From Colwellia sp. MB3u-41 (GTDB taxonomy: Bacteria; Pseudomonadota; Gammaproteobacteria; Enterobacterales; Alteromonadaceae): 64,000 bases of DNA. Below, piece after piece: positions 1 through 8,599 of this stretch (its first letter is position 1; each line of letters opens with the position of its first letter). The notes below the pieces were generated by a model. That model did no database searches and was not told the DNA's origin. It saw only the letters and a list, made by a program, of their open reading frames with translations. The stretch spans positions 186,001 to 250,000 of the forward strand of contig NZ_JACGUT010000079.1 of the NCBI RefSeq assembly GCF_014076845.1, read 5' to 3'. Both the position numbers and the translations under genes were made by a program.

Positions 1-367
1 GCAGGGAAATTAGAAAGACAATAAAGCTACTAACAACGCCAAACAGATAATATAACCAACCATCAGGTAGCCAAGCTAGAATATATAATTGCAGGTAAAA
101 GCTGATTAGCCAGCAAATAAGGATAATAATGCTAAAAACTAAGGTGAACGGCACCCCCGTTAAACCAAAAGTCAGCATAAAACCGGTCAGGCCGCCAACA
201 GAAGTATCAAGTTCGGTGTCTACCTCTACGTCAAGGTCTGCATCTCCAGCTAATCCTAAATCGACCAGACCTAACATGCCAATAAGCCAATAAACAACCA
301 CGACACCTAGCAGTGTCGAATGTATTACGGTGGGAAATTTTGAAGCGACTTCTAGTAGCTGTTCCAT
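1..367 (-). CDS. DUF1449/YqiJ-like inner-membrane protein, 3' end cut by window edge
   Basis: An open frame runs leftward from an ATG at 367 to the window edge without a stop (122 codons visible). It starts MEQLLEVASKFPTV. It has a hydrophobic segment (LLGVVVVYWLIGMLGLV), an acidic stretch containing DLDVEVDTELD, then two more hydrophobic segments. This layout resembles the YqiJ/DUF1449 family of OB-fold inner-membrane proteins, which are often encoded beside a flotillin (YqiK). A flotillin gene would be expected beyond the left edge; that is an inference. The family call comes from memory of similar proteins, so the membrane-protein call is firmer than the family name. The gene is divergent from the zinc-ribbon gene at 638. 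Confidence 0.6.
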   Translation of the reverse strand, partial: MEQLLEVASKFPTVIHSTLLGVVVVYWLIGMLGLVDLGLAGDADLDVEVDTELDTSVGGLTGFMLTFGLTGVPFTLVFSIIILICWLISFYLQLYILAWLPDGWLYYLFGVVSSFIVFLISL

Positions 368-442
368 TGTTTATCCTTAAAGCACATAGCGAACACCGGC
401 TAATCATTGTGGTATTTATTCTTTATATGTACCATACACCCG

Positions 443-457
443 TGACATAATATGTCA
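443..457. promoter_or_regulatory. Perfect palindrome TGACATAATATGTCA in divergent intergenic region
   Basis: The 15-base sequence TGACATAATATGTCA is a perfect inverted repeat around a central A. It lies about 75 bases upstream of the leftward DUF1449-like gene and about 180 bases upstream of the rightward zinc-ribbon gene. The position fits an operator for a dimeric regulator, but no regulator can be named. The rest of the region (368-637) is AT-rich with no gene. Confidence 0.35.
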
Positions 458-637
458 ATAAATACAGTTTTATAAAATTCAAATAAAACAAATTAGCATA
501 TTGTTTACATAAAATCATAAAAATAAAAGCCTACAGTATCCTGATTTTATTCATTTTACTCGTGACTTATATCAATCAATGATTATATGATGGTTTACGT
601 AAATTTTACAAAGATAACATTTAACAGGGACATAATA

Positions 638-1186
638 ATGAAATGTACTAGTTGTAAGCAGGGTGAGTTAACCCCTAGTTTTATCGAAGGGCTTTTTAGA
701 GCACATACTTGTTCGAATTGTGGTGGGCATTGGATCTTAATTGAAGATTATGTCGCTTGGAAAGAACGTAATCCACAGTTTTCTTTTGATAACAATATTC
801 AATGTGAAGTTGTTGAAACGAAACAAGCCATGTTATGCCCAGTAACAGGCACTATTATGCGTAAATTTCGACTATCTGCCTCAACAAATCACCGTATTGA
901 CTACAGTGTCAATGTCGGTGGTGTTTGGTTAGATAAAGGTGAATGGGAATTACTCAAAAAAGAAAATTTAGCGGGCTCCTTAAATACGGTACTAACCGCA
1001 CATTGGCAACGCAACATTCGTATTAATAGTACGAAAGAAAACTTTGCAGAAATATACCAAGATAAATTTGGTGAAGAAAATTATGCGAAAGTTAAAGCCC
1101 TCAGAGAGTGGCTATATCAGCAACCAAACAAAGCCGATTTAAGAGCTTATCTTCTTGCTGAAGAGCCCTACTCAGCTGAGAAATAA
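638..1186 (+). CDS. zf-TFIIB-type zinc-ribbon protein
   Basis: A cytoplasmic-looking protein of 182 residues. The start chosen is the ATG at 638 (MKCTSCKQGEL), preceded by AGGGA at good spacing; an upstream in-frame ATG at 587 has no ribosome site and would put 17 extra residues before the zinc motif. The N-terminus holds paired CxxC motifs (CTSC at residues 3-6, CSNC about 25 residues later). A second half-motif follows (MLCPVTGTIMRKF, then GGVWLDKGEWELL), which is typical of zf-TFIIB (transcription-factor zinc finger) proteins of unknown function. The C-terminal part is helical and charged. It is followed after 21 bases by a small membrane protein and may form an operon with it. The zinc-ribbon call is strong; the function is unknown. 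Confidence 0.75.
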   Translation: MKCTSCKQGELTPSFIEGLFRAHTCSNCGGHWILIEDYVAWKERNPQFSFDNNIQCEVVETKQAMLCPVTGTIMRKFRLSASTNHRIDYSVNVGGVWLDKGEWELLKKENLAGSLNTVLTAHWQRNIRINSTKENFAEIYQDKFGEENYAKVKALREWLYQQPNKADLRAYLLAEEPYSAEK

Positions 1187-1207
1187 CAAAGATAATAAGG
1201 AATACCC

Positions 1208-1630
1208 ATGAAAGGAGCAGGTGGAACTTCGGGTGGCTTAAGTCACTTTTTTATTGGCATCATTATGATGTGTAGTGGTTTTTATATGCTACTAAATTCG
1301 ATCACAGTAACATCTACTTTTGGCATGGGCGTTCGCCTGTATGCTTTTTCAACTATGGGTGGCAACTATAATGTAACTAGTGGCATGATAATGATCCCTT
1401 TCATATTTGGTGTTGGGCTTATTTTTTATAACAGTAAAAATATTTTAGGTTGGGTGTTAGCTATTGGCTCGATATCAGGATTAATCTTTGGGGTCATATC
1501 TTCAATAAGGTTTACCTTTAAGACCATGAGTTCTTTTGATTTAATCGTAATACTTATATTAGCCATCGGTGGGCTAGGTTTATTTTTACGTTCTTTAAAA
1601 ACCTTAGATAATGCCTTACCTGATGAATAG
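1208..1630 (+). CDS. Small four-TM membrane protein, unknown function
   Basis: A 140-residue hydrophobic protein starting MKGAGGTSGGLSHFF after AAGGAATACCC, a good ribosome site. Four membrane segments can be seen: about residues 12-30 (FFIGIIMMCSGFYMLL), 55-75, 80-98 and 112-128. The middle has glycine- and methionine-rich loops. There is no signal peptide, cysteine motif or catalytic motif. It follows the zinc-ribbon gene by 21 bases on the same strand, and the DUF6942-like gene begins 21 bases downstream. The three probably share a transcript. I do not recognise a family. Confidence 0.7.
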   Translation: MKGAGGTSGGLSHFFIGIIMMCSGFYMLLNSITVTSTFGMGVRLYAFSTMGGNYNVTSGMIMIPFIFGVGLIFYNSKNILGWVLAIGSISGLIFGVISSIRFTFKTMSSFDLIVILILAIGGLGLFLRSLKTLDNALPDE

Positions 1631-1651
1631 ACAGCAGTACTGTAATATCAC

Positions 1652-2182
1652 GTGAGCAATATTGGTTTAGGTTGCTCAAACTTTAGCATCGCCGTTTATA
1701 TTGGCAATAAACCGAGTATGCTTGAATATGAGCAATTATCTTGTCTATCGCCGCTAACCTTGGGCGAAATAGAGATGGTTAATCAAGCTTGCGGCAATGG
1801 TTGGCGGAAAGTTTTCAATGTTTATGCGAAGTTGCTTTACGCACTCGATAAAGAAAAATTCGCTTACTCAACGCTTGCGCCAACTTGGCAAAAATATCGA
1901 GAGCGATTTTTGCTGCAGCAAGGCTCTCAAACGGCTTTATTATTTTCTCCGCCTCAGTTATCAACCACTAAGCAAACTCTGCATATTATTTGTGGAAAAA
2001 CTTACGCCAAACATTTGTTAGCGACAAATCAACTAAACGCCAGTTTCACTTGGCTAGATGAGCAATTTGCTATTGATAAAGCTAAAAATTTAATTGTCTG
2101 TCCCTATTTTGATTATCGGCAATTGTCGAATGCTAATATTAAAAAATTAGCCTATTTACTCAGCGATATAAATAGCCAGTGA
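1652..2182 (+). CDS. DUF6942-like protein
   Basis: A 176-residue soluble protein beginning at a GTG (MSNIGLGCSNFSIAVYIGN). No clear Shine-Dalgarno sequence lies upstream, so the exact start is uncertain. The stretch LSPLTLGEIEMVNQACGNGWRKVFNVYAKLLYA is the most distinctive part. From memory it matches the DUF6942 family of uncharacterised gammaproteobacterial proteins. No transmembrane segment or metal motif is visible; the lone cysteines look structural. It closes a run of three same-strand genes. No function can be assigned from sequence. Confidence 0.65.
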   Translation: MSNIGLGCSNFSIAVYIGNKPSMLEYEQLSCLSPLTLGEIEMVNQACGNGWRKVFNVYAKLLYALDKEKFAYSTLAPTWQKYRERFLLQQGSQTALLFSPPQLSTTKQTLHIICGKTYAKHLLATNQLNASFTWLDEQFAIDKAKNLIVCPYFDYRQLSNANIKKLAYLLSDINSQ

Positions 2183-2302
2183 AAGTTTTTCATTCATTTA
2201 TATGGTGTTAAATTAATGTATACTATAGTAGTTAAAGGAGAAAATAATAAGCCTCATGATTAGGCAACATAACAAACATCACTTTAATATTGGATCACAT
2301 CA

Positions 2303-5302
2303 TTGCTATATTTTAATAAAAAAACACTTTTATTTATTACTATAATTTTAACCTTATTACCCTATACAACGATCACCAGCACGCTTGATATTTCCTCTGC
2401 TCTTTTGCTATCGCTTCCTACTATATTATTACAGGCTACCGCAGTATTCTTTGTTTTTTATAGCTATTTACAGACCAGATCACGTTCATTAAAATTGTTC
2501 TGGCAGTTTTTCTCTCTCGCTATTATCGTTGATTTTATTTCGGGTGTTATCTTTGCCGGTGACTACATAAACACCCCCCCGATCCTGCAAGATTTCTTCT
2601 CTTTGTTCAGTTACTTTTTTATCTTACTGGCTATAGAAACCAACCCGCATCTCAGCGAAACGCCACTCAACAAATACATTGCGGGTCGAGTGCCAGCACT
2701 ATTTTTTACAGTCACTTGTTTTTGTTATTTCGTATTACTGCCAGAAGAGTTTTCAAAAGCGTTAGATCACAGGTTATTACCGTCATTATTATTTCATATC
2801 ACTATTTCTGGCCTCATTTTTATCAGGCTAATGAGCTGTGTTATTTTTTGTCGTGAAAAGTTTTGGCACGCTATTTATTGGCCACTCGCCATTGCCTCAT
2901 TAGCTTTGTTCGCTGATAACACTAATAGTTATTTTCTTCTTCAAGAGCAAGCCCTCTATAAAGACAATTATACGAACAACTTAATAGCGTTAATCCCTTA
3001 CTGTGGTCTTATTTTTGCCGCAAGTGCATCATTAAACAATCAAAGACCGACTAAACCTATTTCAAAAGATACCTTTCCCGAATTTTACATTTTATTGCTG
3101 GTGAGTATTATTTTTAGCATTCATATCGTTGGTTTAGAAATTGGGGCGTACTACATTACAAATTCTTTCTGGCAGTCTTTTGTTATTGGTATTTGGGGCG
3201 TTATTGCTTTTATTTTAGTCATTCTTATTGCTTACAATAAAAGAAAAAACACGCTTGAATTCAAGGAAAACGCTTTCACTCAACAACAAGAACAAAAAGC
3301 CTTAATACAGACAAACCATAAATTACTCAGCTCAATTCTTAATAGTGAAGACAAAGCTATTGTCCGAGCCTCTAATAATGCTATTTTGACTACATCAACG
3401 GGCGGCGAAATATTATCGTCAAACCCTGCCGCGGTTCAATTGTTCCAAAGTTTAGAACATGAATTGAAAGGCAAGAATGTTAGTGCACTTTTTTCTGCAG
3501 AAGATACTATGCATTACTTTTTTGGCTTCAAAAGTAATGTATACGCCTTACAACGTAAAGATATTGGTATTTCAGTAGAGTGTGCAGCTCGACGTGCCGA
3601 TGGTACTGAATTCCCAGTTCAGGTTGAATTGCAGTGGGCAGACCGCGAAGAACAACCCCTTATTGTTATTACCTTTATTAATTTAACTTCACGAAAGTTA
3701 GCTGAAAAGCAGATGTTAGATTTAAAAGATAAGTTTATTGCGAACATTTCCCATGAGTTTAGGACACCATTGACAATTATTAATGGCATTTTAGACCAAT
3801 ATCTACTCAAAGCTCACAGTAAAGAAGAGGGGCTGGAACTTACTACCGCCAAGCGTAATGGTTTGCGTTTAGTTCGTATGGTTGAACAACTATTAGAACT
3901 TTCACGCCTTACTGACAACCCTAAGCTTTCATTGTCTACTTATCGATTAAGCCAGTTAATGGCTATGCCAATTGATTCATTTTCACGCTTAGCTAAACAA
4001 AATGATTTACGCTTTGATACTGATATATCTGATGATCTTTGGCTAGAATGTGACGCTCAGGGTTTTGAAAAAATCATCTTCAACTTACTTGCTAATGCGA
4101 TTAAATATACCCCTGCTGGCGGTAGCATCAAGATCAGTGCTTATGTTGATCAAGATAATGTTATTTTAGAGATTACAGATACCGGCATAGGTATTAATCA
4201 AGCATCACAAAGTAAAATCTTTGAACGCTTTCAAAGAGCTGATGATGAAAAAAACCATGCTGTTTTTGGTGTAGGTATTGGTTTATCTTTAGTTAATGAA
4301 TTGGTAAAAGCGCATAACTGGCGTATCAATTTAGTCAGTGAATACAATAAAGGCAGTAAGTTTTCTCTATCTATCCCTTTAGCTACCGCTGTCGAAATAG
4401 AAACTCAAGTGCCAATGAGTGTATCTCAAAGTGAGGTATCATCATTGCTGTTAGAACAAAATAATAATAAAACTAAAACAAAAAATCATTTACATAATGT
4501 CGTGTTAGTTATTGAAGATAATCTCGATATGCAAAATCACATAAAACGTGTGGTTGAACAGCAACATCATTGTTTATTAGCAATGAGCGGCGAACAAGGA
4601 CTGCTTATTGCCGAGGAATATATACCAGACCTTATCGTATGCGATATAATGCTAACGGGCATTGATGGCTTCGAAGTACTTAAACAATTAAAAGAAAATG
4701 AACTTACTTCTCATATTCCCGTTATTTTGCTTACCGCCCGTTCAGACTTAGATAGTCGCCTTCACGGCCTAAATTTACAAGCAGATGAGTATTTAAGTAA
4801 ACCTTTCAACCAGCAGGAATTATTAATACGTATTGAAAATTTGATTGAAAATCGTAAATTACTCCAGCAGAACTATTTACATAAATTTCGTGACCATCAA
4901 AAAGAACAACAAAAAGAAAGTAGCGTAAAAAAAGTGTCGCAGTTAACTCCAAGCGAAAGTGCTATCTTATCCGTTGATGAAAAGTTTATAGAAAAGCTAG
5001 AAACCATTGTTGCTAAGATGTACTTGGAAACTGATTTAGGTATTCAAGATCTAGCCAGTAATATGGCGATGAGTGAACGCCAACTGCAGCGAAAAATGAA
5101 AGTAACACTGGGCACAACACCTAATAACTTCATTAAAGAGTTCCGTCTAGCAAAAGCACAGATATTGCTACAAAATGGTTCTAAAATTGGCAGAATAGCC
5201 TTAGATGTTGGTTTTTCTTCACAAACATATTTTGGTCGATGCTTTAAAGAGTCGTTTAACTGCACCCCAAAACAATATCAACAACAATTTATTAAAAGCT
5301 AA
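2303..5302 (+). CDS. Hybrid sensor histidine kinase with receiver and AraC-type HTH output
   Basis: A 999-residue one-piece two-component system. The N-terminal ~320 residues are membrane segments (about eight helices) forming a sensor. A PAS-like domain follows at about 350-470. The histidine kinase core has the H-box NISHEFRTPLT with the phospho-accepting His at residue 484. ATPase motifs follow: N-box NLLANAIKYTPAGG, DTGIGI, and GVGIGLSLV. The receiver domain starts at VLVIEDNLDM, has its phospho-acceptor Asp at 781 (CDIML) and the conserved Lys in YLSKPF. The last ~100 residues are an AraC-family HTH ending in DVGFSSQTYFGRCFKESF. The start is a TTG with only a weak ribosome site. The protein should autophosphorylate, pass phosphate to its own receiver and bind DNA while anchored in the membrane. 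It converges on the next gene with a 17-base gap. The signal is unknown. Confidence 0.9.
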   Translation: MLYFNKKTLLFITIILTLLPYTTITSTLDISSALLLSLPTILLQATAVFFVFYSYLQTRSRSLKLFWQFFSLAIIVDFISGVIFAGDYINTPPILQDFFSLFSYFFILLAIETNPHLSETPLNKYIAGRVPALFFTVTCFCYFVLLPEEFSKALDHRLLPSLLFHITISGLIFIRLMSCVIFCREKFWHAIYWPLAIASLALFADNTNSYFLLQEQALYKDNYTNNLIALIPYCGLIFAASASLNNQRPTKPISKDTFPEFYILLLVSIIFSIHIVGLEIGAYYITNSFWQSFVIGIWGVIAFILVILIAYNKRKNTLEFKENAFTQQQEQKALIQTNHKLLSSILNSEDKAIVRASNNAILTTSTGGEILSSNPAAVQLFQSLEHELKGKNVSALFSAEDTMHYFFGFKSNVYALQRKDIGISVECAARRADGTEFPVQVELQWADREEQPLIVITFINLTSRKLAEKQMLDLKDKFIANISHEFRTPLTIINGILDQYLLKAHSKEEGLELTTAKRNGLRLVRMVEQLLELSRLTDNPKLSLSTYRLSQLMAMPIDSFSRLAKQNDLRFDTDISDDLWLECDAQGFEKIIFNLLANAIKYTPAGGSIKISAYVDQDNVILEITDTGIGINQASQSKIFERFQRADDEKNHAVFGVGIGLSLVNELVKAHNWRINLVSEYNKGSKFSLSIPLATAVEIETQVPMSVSQSEVSSLLLEQNNNKTKTKNHLHNVVLVIEDNLDMQNHIKRVVEQQHHCLLAMSGEQGLLIAEEYIPDLIVCDIMLTGIDGFEVLKQLKENELTSHIPVILLTARSDLDSRLHGLNLQADEYLSKPFNQQELLIRIENLIENRKLLQQNYLHKFRDHQKEQQKESSVKKVSQLTPSESAILSVDEKFIEKLETIVAKMYLETDLGIQDLASNMAMSERQLQRKMKVTLGTTPNNFIKEFRLAKAQILLQNGSKIGRIALDVGFSSQTYFGRCFKESFNCTPKQYQQQFIKS

Positions 5303-5319
5303 CCAAAAAGCTACTCAGG

Positions 5320-8300
5320 CTAACCTTGCTTAACTTGGATGTTATGCTTAAGTGTCGCTAGATCAGCGCCTTGAATCACTGCTAAGTAGCTAAAGGGTTG
5401 TATCTTAGGTTCACATAAGCCAAGCCAAGCAATCGCTGGCTCTTCGCTTGTTAATGTTAAGCCAAGTTCAATCATCACGCTGACTTGATCCCACGATATT
5501 TCCATAGCTTGCTCTCTATTAAATGGATAAAAAGAATAAGCAATATTCATGGAAATTTTATCGTCGAATTGTTTTTCAAATTTACTTGCTAACCGCGCTG
5601 CTAACTCACCAGCATTGTTGTCTTTTTCATAACCAATAACAGCAAAGGTATCATCGGACCAACGAACAACTAGGTCATCGGTATTTCTGCTAAAGAGTAA
5701 TAAATCAGTAATGTTAATCAGTTGGCTATTGCTAACATTATTCAGCTCATTGACCTGAACCATTAAGACGTATAAACGGGGTAAGGTGCCTCGATGTACT
5801 GGTAGAATATTCTGATGAATTTGATTCATCAACTGGCTAGTTTGCTCAATATAAATATCAAGATAGCGGCGACTTCGTACACCAGTGACCTTATCTACCG
5901 TTGCCGACTTTTCAAGTAGTATATTAGCATGTTCAAGTTCGCTATTTTGCGATTGTAATTTTTGCGTTTTCTCTTTGACCTGCTCTTTAAGGTAAGATTT
6001 TTGTTGTTGTTCAATCAATAGTTTGCGATTCAAAAAGCGCGAGTAGACTAATAACGTTGTCGCAATGGCTATTGCATATAACAAGTAAGCCCACCAAGTA
6101 TTCCAAGGTGCTGGTTTAACTAAAATATCAAGTGATATCCCAGGTTTACTCCATACGTTGTCGTTATTTCCAGCAATAATTTGCAGTGTATAACTGCCTG
6201 CAGGTAAATTGGTATAAGTGGCTCGACGTGACTTCCCTGCAGCTATCCACTCCTCATCAAAGCCTAACAAGCGATACTTATAAAGGGTTGACTCGGGGTT
6301 TGCATAGTTTAAACCGACATATTCAAAGGAAATTAGCTGATCACTGTAATCAAATTCCAATTGGCTTAAGTTAGATAAATTACTGCCGAGAGGCATAGGT
6401 TCATTCAGCTTTAATATACTGGTTAATCGTACTTCTGGAACGGACAAGCTAGTATTAATTTTTTCTGGGTTAATAGTGCTCATGCCTTTGCCTGAACCAA
6501 AATACAATGTATTGTTTGCCCCTAAAAAAACAGCACTGTGATTATATTCAAGGTCTATTAAGCCATGAGTCAGGTCAAAGTGCTTAAACTCCGAATTATC
6601 TGGAGAGTATCGAGAAATGCCCTCACTTGTACTTAACCAGATATCTTCATGAATATCCTCAACTATTCCATAAACAGTAAGGCTTTTCATCCCATCTTTT
6701 GAACCTAAATGATTAAATGAGAAGTTCTCATTTTTCATGTCTTCGTAACTCAAAATATCGAGGCCTGTTCCCTGAGTTCCCACCCAAAGATTTTTATACT
6801 TGTCTAATAACATAAACAGAGTAATATCGTTTGAAAGACTTTTTGATACATGTTTGTCGTGCATAATATGAATGAAGGTTTCAGATTTAGGATCAAAACG
6901 ATTTAAACCACCTCCATAGGTAGCAATCCATAAATACCCATTATGATCCTCTAAAATATGCAAAATATGGTTACTACTAATACTTTGCTTAGATGCACTG
7001 TCGTTTTTCGTAAACCGAGTAAAACCACCATCAGCATTTAACTTATTCAGCCCTTGTTGAAAAGTAGATACCCATATATTACCCTGCTGATCTTTAATAA
7101 TATCGGTAATACTATTAGCGGAGATGGAACGAAAATCATTCACTTCATGTTGATATTTAATAATATTTTTTGACTTTAAATCGATTTTGAATAAACCAGA
7201 TCCACGCGTGCCCACCCAAAGAGTATCACTGTCAGGGTCAGCTAATAAGGTCATAATCCTCAGGTCAGAAAAGTATTCATTTAAATCTAGCCTAGAAATT
7301 TCAATATTATTCACTGAGAATTGGTAGATTCCCCCACTATATGTACTAAAAAGAACCATACCGTTTTTAAACTGCGCAAAACTAGTTACGTTACTATTAA
7401 TTATATTCTCGTTAGTCTGCGCACTATGTTGACTGAATGTCGCCATACGAGGATCCCAGCTATTGACGCCTGTTAGAGTACCTATCCAAATCATATTATT
7501 TTTGTCTTCAAACACTGATAATATAAAGTTACTGCTTAAGCTTCGCTGATTATTTCCTTCATGTGTATACCGTTTGAAATCATTTGTTAATTCGTTGTAA
7601 ATCAACAGGCCTTTATCGGTTGCTATCCATAACTGATGATGGGAATCCTGATAAATCGTTTTAATTGTATTACTAGCGATAGTCGAAACGTCATTTTCAT
7701 CATAAACATAATGAGTATATTGCCCGTTTTTCGTATCATATTTTATTAAGCCATTCTCAGCGGTTCCAATCCAAACATTTCCTAACGCATCTTGATGTAA
7801 GGAATTAACAAATTTACTAATATAAACACTTGTTCCTTTATCGCCAATCTTTACCGTTTGAATAAAATCGCCTTGTAAATTAAAGACAGATATACCGCCG
7901 CCATTCGTCGCTACCCAAACTTTATTATCTTTGGTTTCAATGATTTCGTGCACTGTATTGTGAGTTAAACTATTCGGATTACCGAGCTCTTGGAGTATGT
8001 GCTTTACTTCCCATTTCCCTTGGTGTTTCGACAAAATATTAATGCCACTTTCAGTGCCTATCCATAGCTTTCCTTCAGAATCTTCAAATAAGGTATTAAT
8101 CACGTCATTGCTTAATGCAATATCTTTGGTTTCAGTCGTAATATGAAAAAAATCTTCAGACTGTTCTCGATATAAATTGAGTCCGCCGCCTGTGGTTCCA
8201 ATCCAAAACTGTTGTTTTGAATCGATAAAAATTCGACTGATAGCGTCTGAGCTCAACGAATTAGCCCTATCATCATTATGATGAAAACTTAAAAATTGAT

Positions 8301-8529
8301 AACCATCAAACCGATGCAATCCTTCATGGGATCCAAACCACATAAAACCATTATCATCTTGCGCAATAGTTCTAACAAACTGGTAGGACATCGGATTGTC
8401 GACACCAAAATTTTTAAATAATTTGACTTCTTTGGCAAAAATAGAAGAGCTAACGAAGAAAATGAAGAAAATGAAGAAGAAGATTAAGTAGTTTTTCATA
8501 AAGTTATTCACTTTAGGGGAGCTAGGCAT
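5320..8529 (-). CDS. Two-component-propeller sensor with Y_Y_Y and degenerate GGDEF domain
   Basis: A 1069-residue membrane sensor. A signal peptide (MKNYLIFFFIFFIFF, beginning at residue 11) means the real start may be the ATG at 8499 rather than 8529. Residues ~35-700 carry many propeller repeats of the form GLxRFDG, LWIGT and IWVST, typical of periplasmic ligand-binding Reg_prop domains. A Y_Y_Y domain (FEYVGLNYANP to SYTLQIIAGNNDNVWS) comes next, then one membrane helix near 805-825 and a coiled coil. The C-terminal part begins TVDKVTGVRSRRYLD, which resembles the start of a GGDEF domain. At the active-site loop the residues are SDDTF (958-962) instead of GGDEF, so diguanylate cyclase activity is doubtful. 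It may act as a c-di-GMP or protein-binding module. It converges with the hybrid kinase gene. Confidence 0.85.
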   Translation of the reverse strand: MPSSPKVNNFMKNYLIFFFIFFIFFVSSSIFAKEVKLFKNFGVDNPMSYQFVRTIAQDDNGFMWFGSHEGLHRFDGYQFLSFHHNDDRANSLSSDAISRIFIDSKQQFWIGTTGGGLNLYREQSEDFFHITTETKDIALSNDVINTLFEDSEGKLWIGTESGINILSKHQGKWEVKHILQELGNPNSLTHNTVHEIIETKDNKVWVATNGGGISVFNLQGDFIQTVKIGDKGTSVYISKFVNSLHQDALGNVWIGTAENGLIKYDTKNGQYTHYVYDENDVSTIASNTIKTIYQDSHHQLWIATDKGLLIYNELTNDFKRYTHEGNNQRSLSSNFILSVFEDKNNMIWIGTLTGVNSWDPRMATFSQHSAQTNENIINSNVTSFAQFKNGMVLFSTYSGGIYQFSVNNIEISRLDLNEYFSDLRIMTLLADPDSDTLWVGTRGSGLFKIDLKSKNIIKYQHEVNDFRSISANSITDIIKDQQGNIWVSTFQQGLNKLNADGGFTRFTKNDSASKQSISSNHILHILEDHNGYLWIATYGGGLNRFDPKSETFIHIMHDKHVSKSLSNDITLFMLLDKYKNLWVGTQGTGLDILSYEDMKNENFSFNHLGSKDGMKSLTVYGIVEDIHEDIWLSTSEGISRYSPDNSEFKHFDLTHGLIDLEYNHSAVFLGANNTLYFGSGKGMSTINPEKINTSLSVPEVRLTSILKLNEPMPLGSNLSNLSQLEFDYSDQLISFEYVGLNYANPESTLYKYRLLGFDEEWIAAGKSRRATYTNLPAGSYTLQIIAGNNDNVWSKPGISLDILVKPAPWNTWWAYLLYAIAIATTLLVYSRFLNRKLLIEQQQKSYLKEQVKEKTQKLQSQNSELEHANILLEKSATVDKVTGVRSRRYLDIYIEQTSQLMNQIHQNILPVHRGTLPRLYVLMVQVNELNNVSNSQLINITDLLLFSRNTDDLVVRWSDDTFAVIGYEKDNNAGELAARLASKFEKQFDDKISMNIAYSFYPFNREQAMEISWDQVSVMIELGLTLTSEEPAIAWLGLCEPKIQPFSYLAVIQGADLATLKHNIQVKQG

Positions 8530-8599
8530 TGCACTATAAAGTTAATAATAGAACAAAAGAACAAGCCACTGAATGATTACAGTGGCTGCTGTCAAAGAG

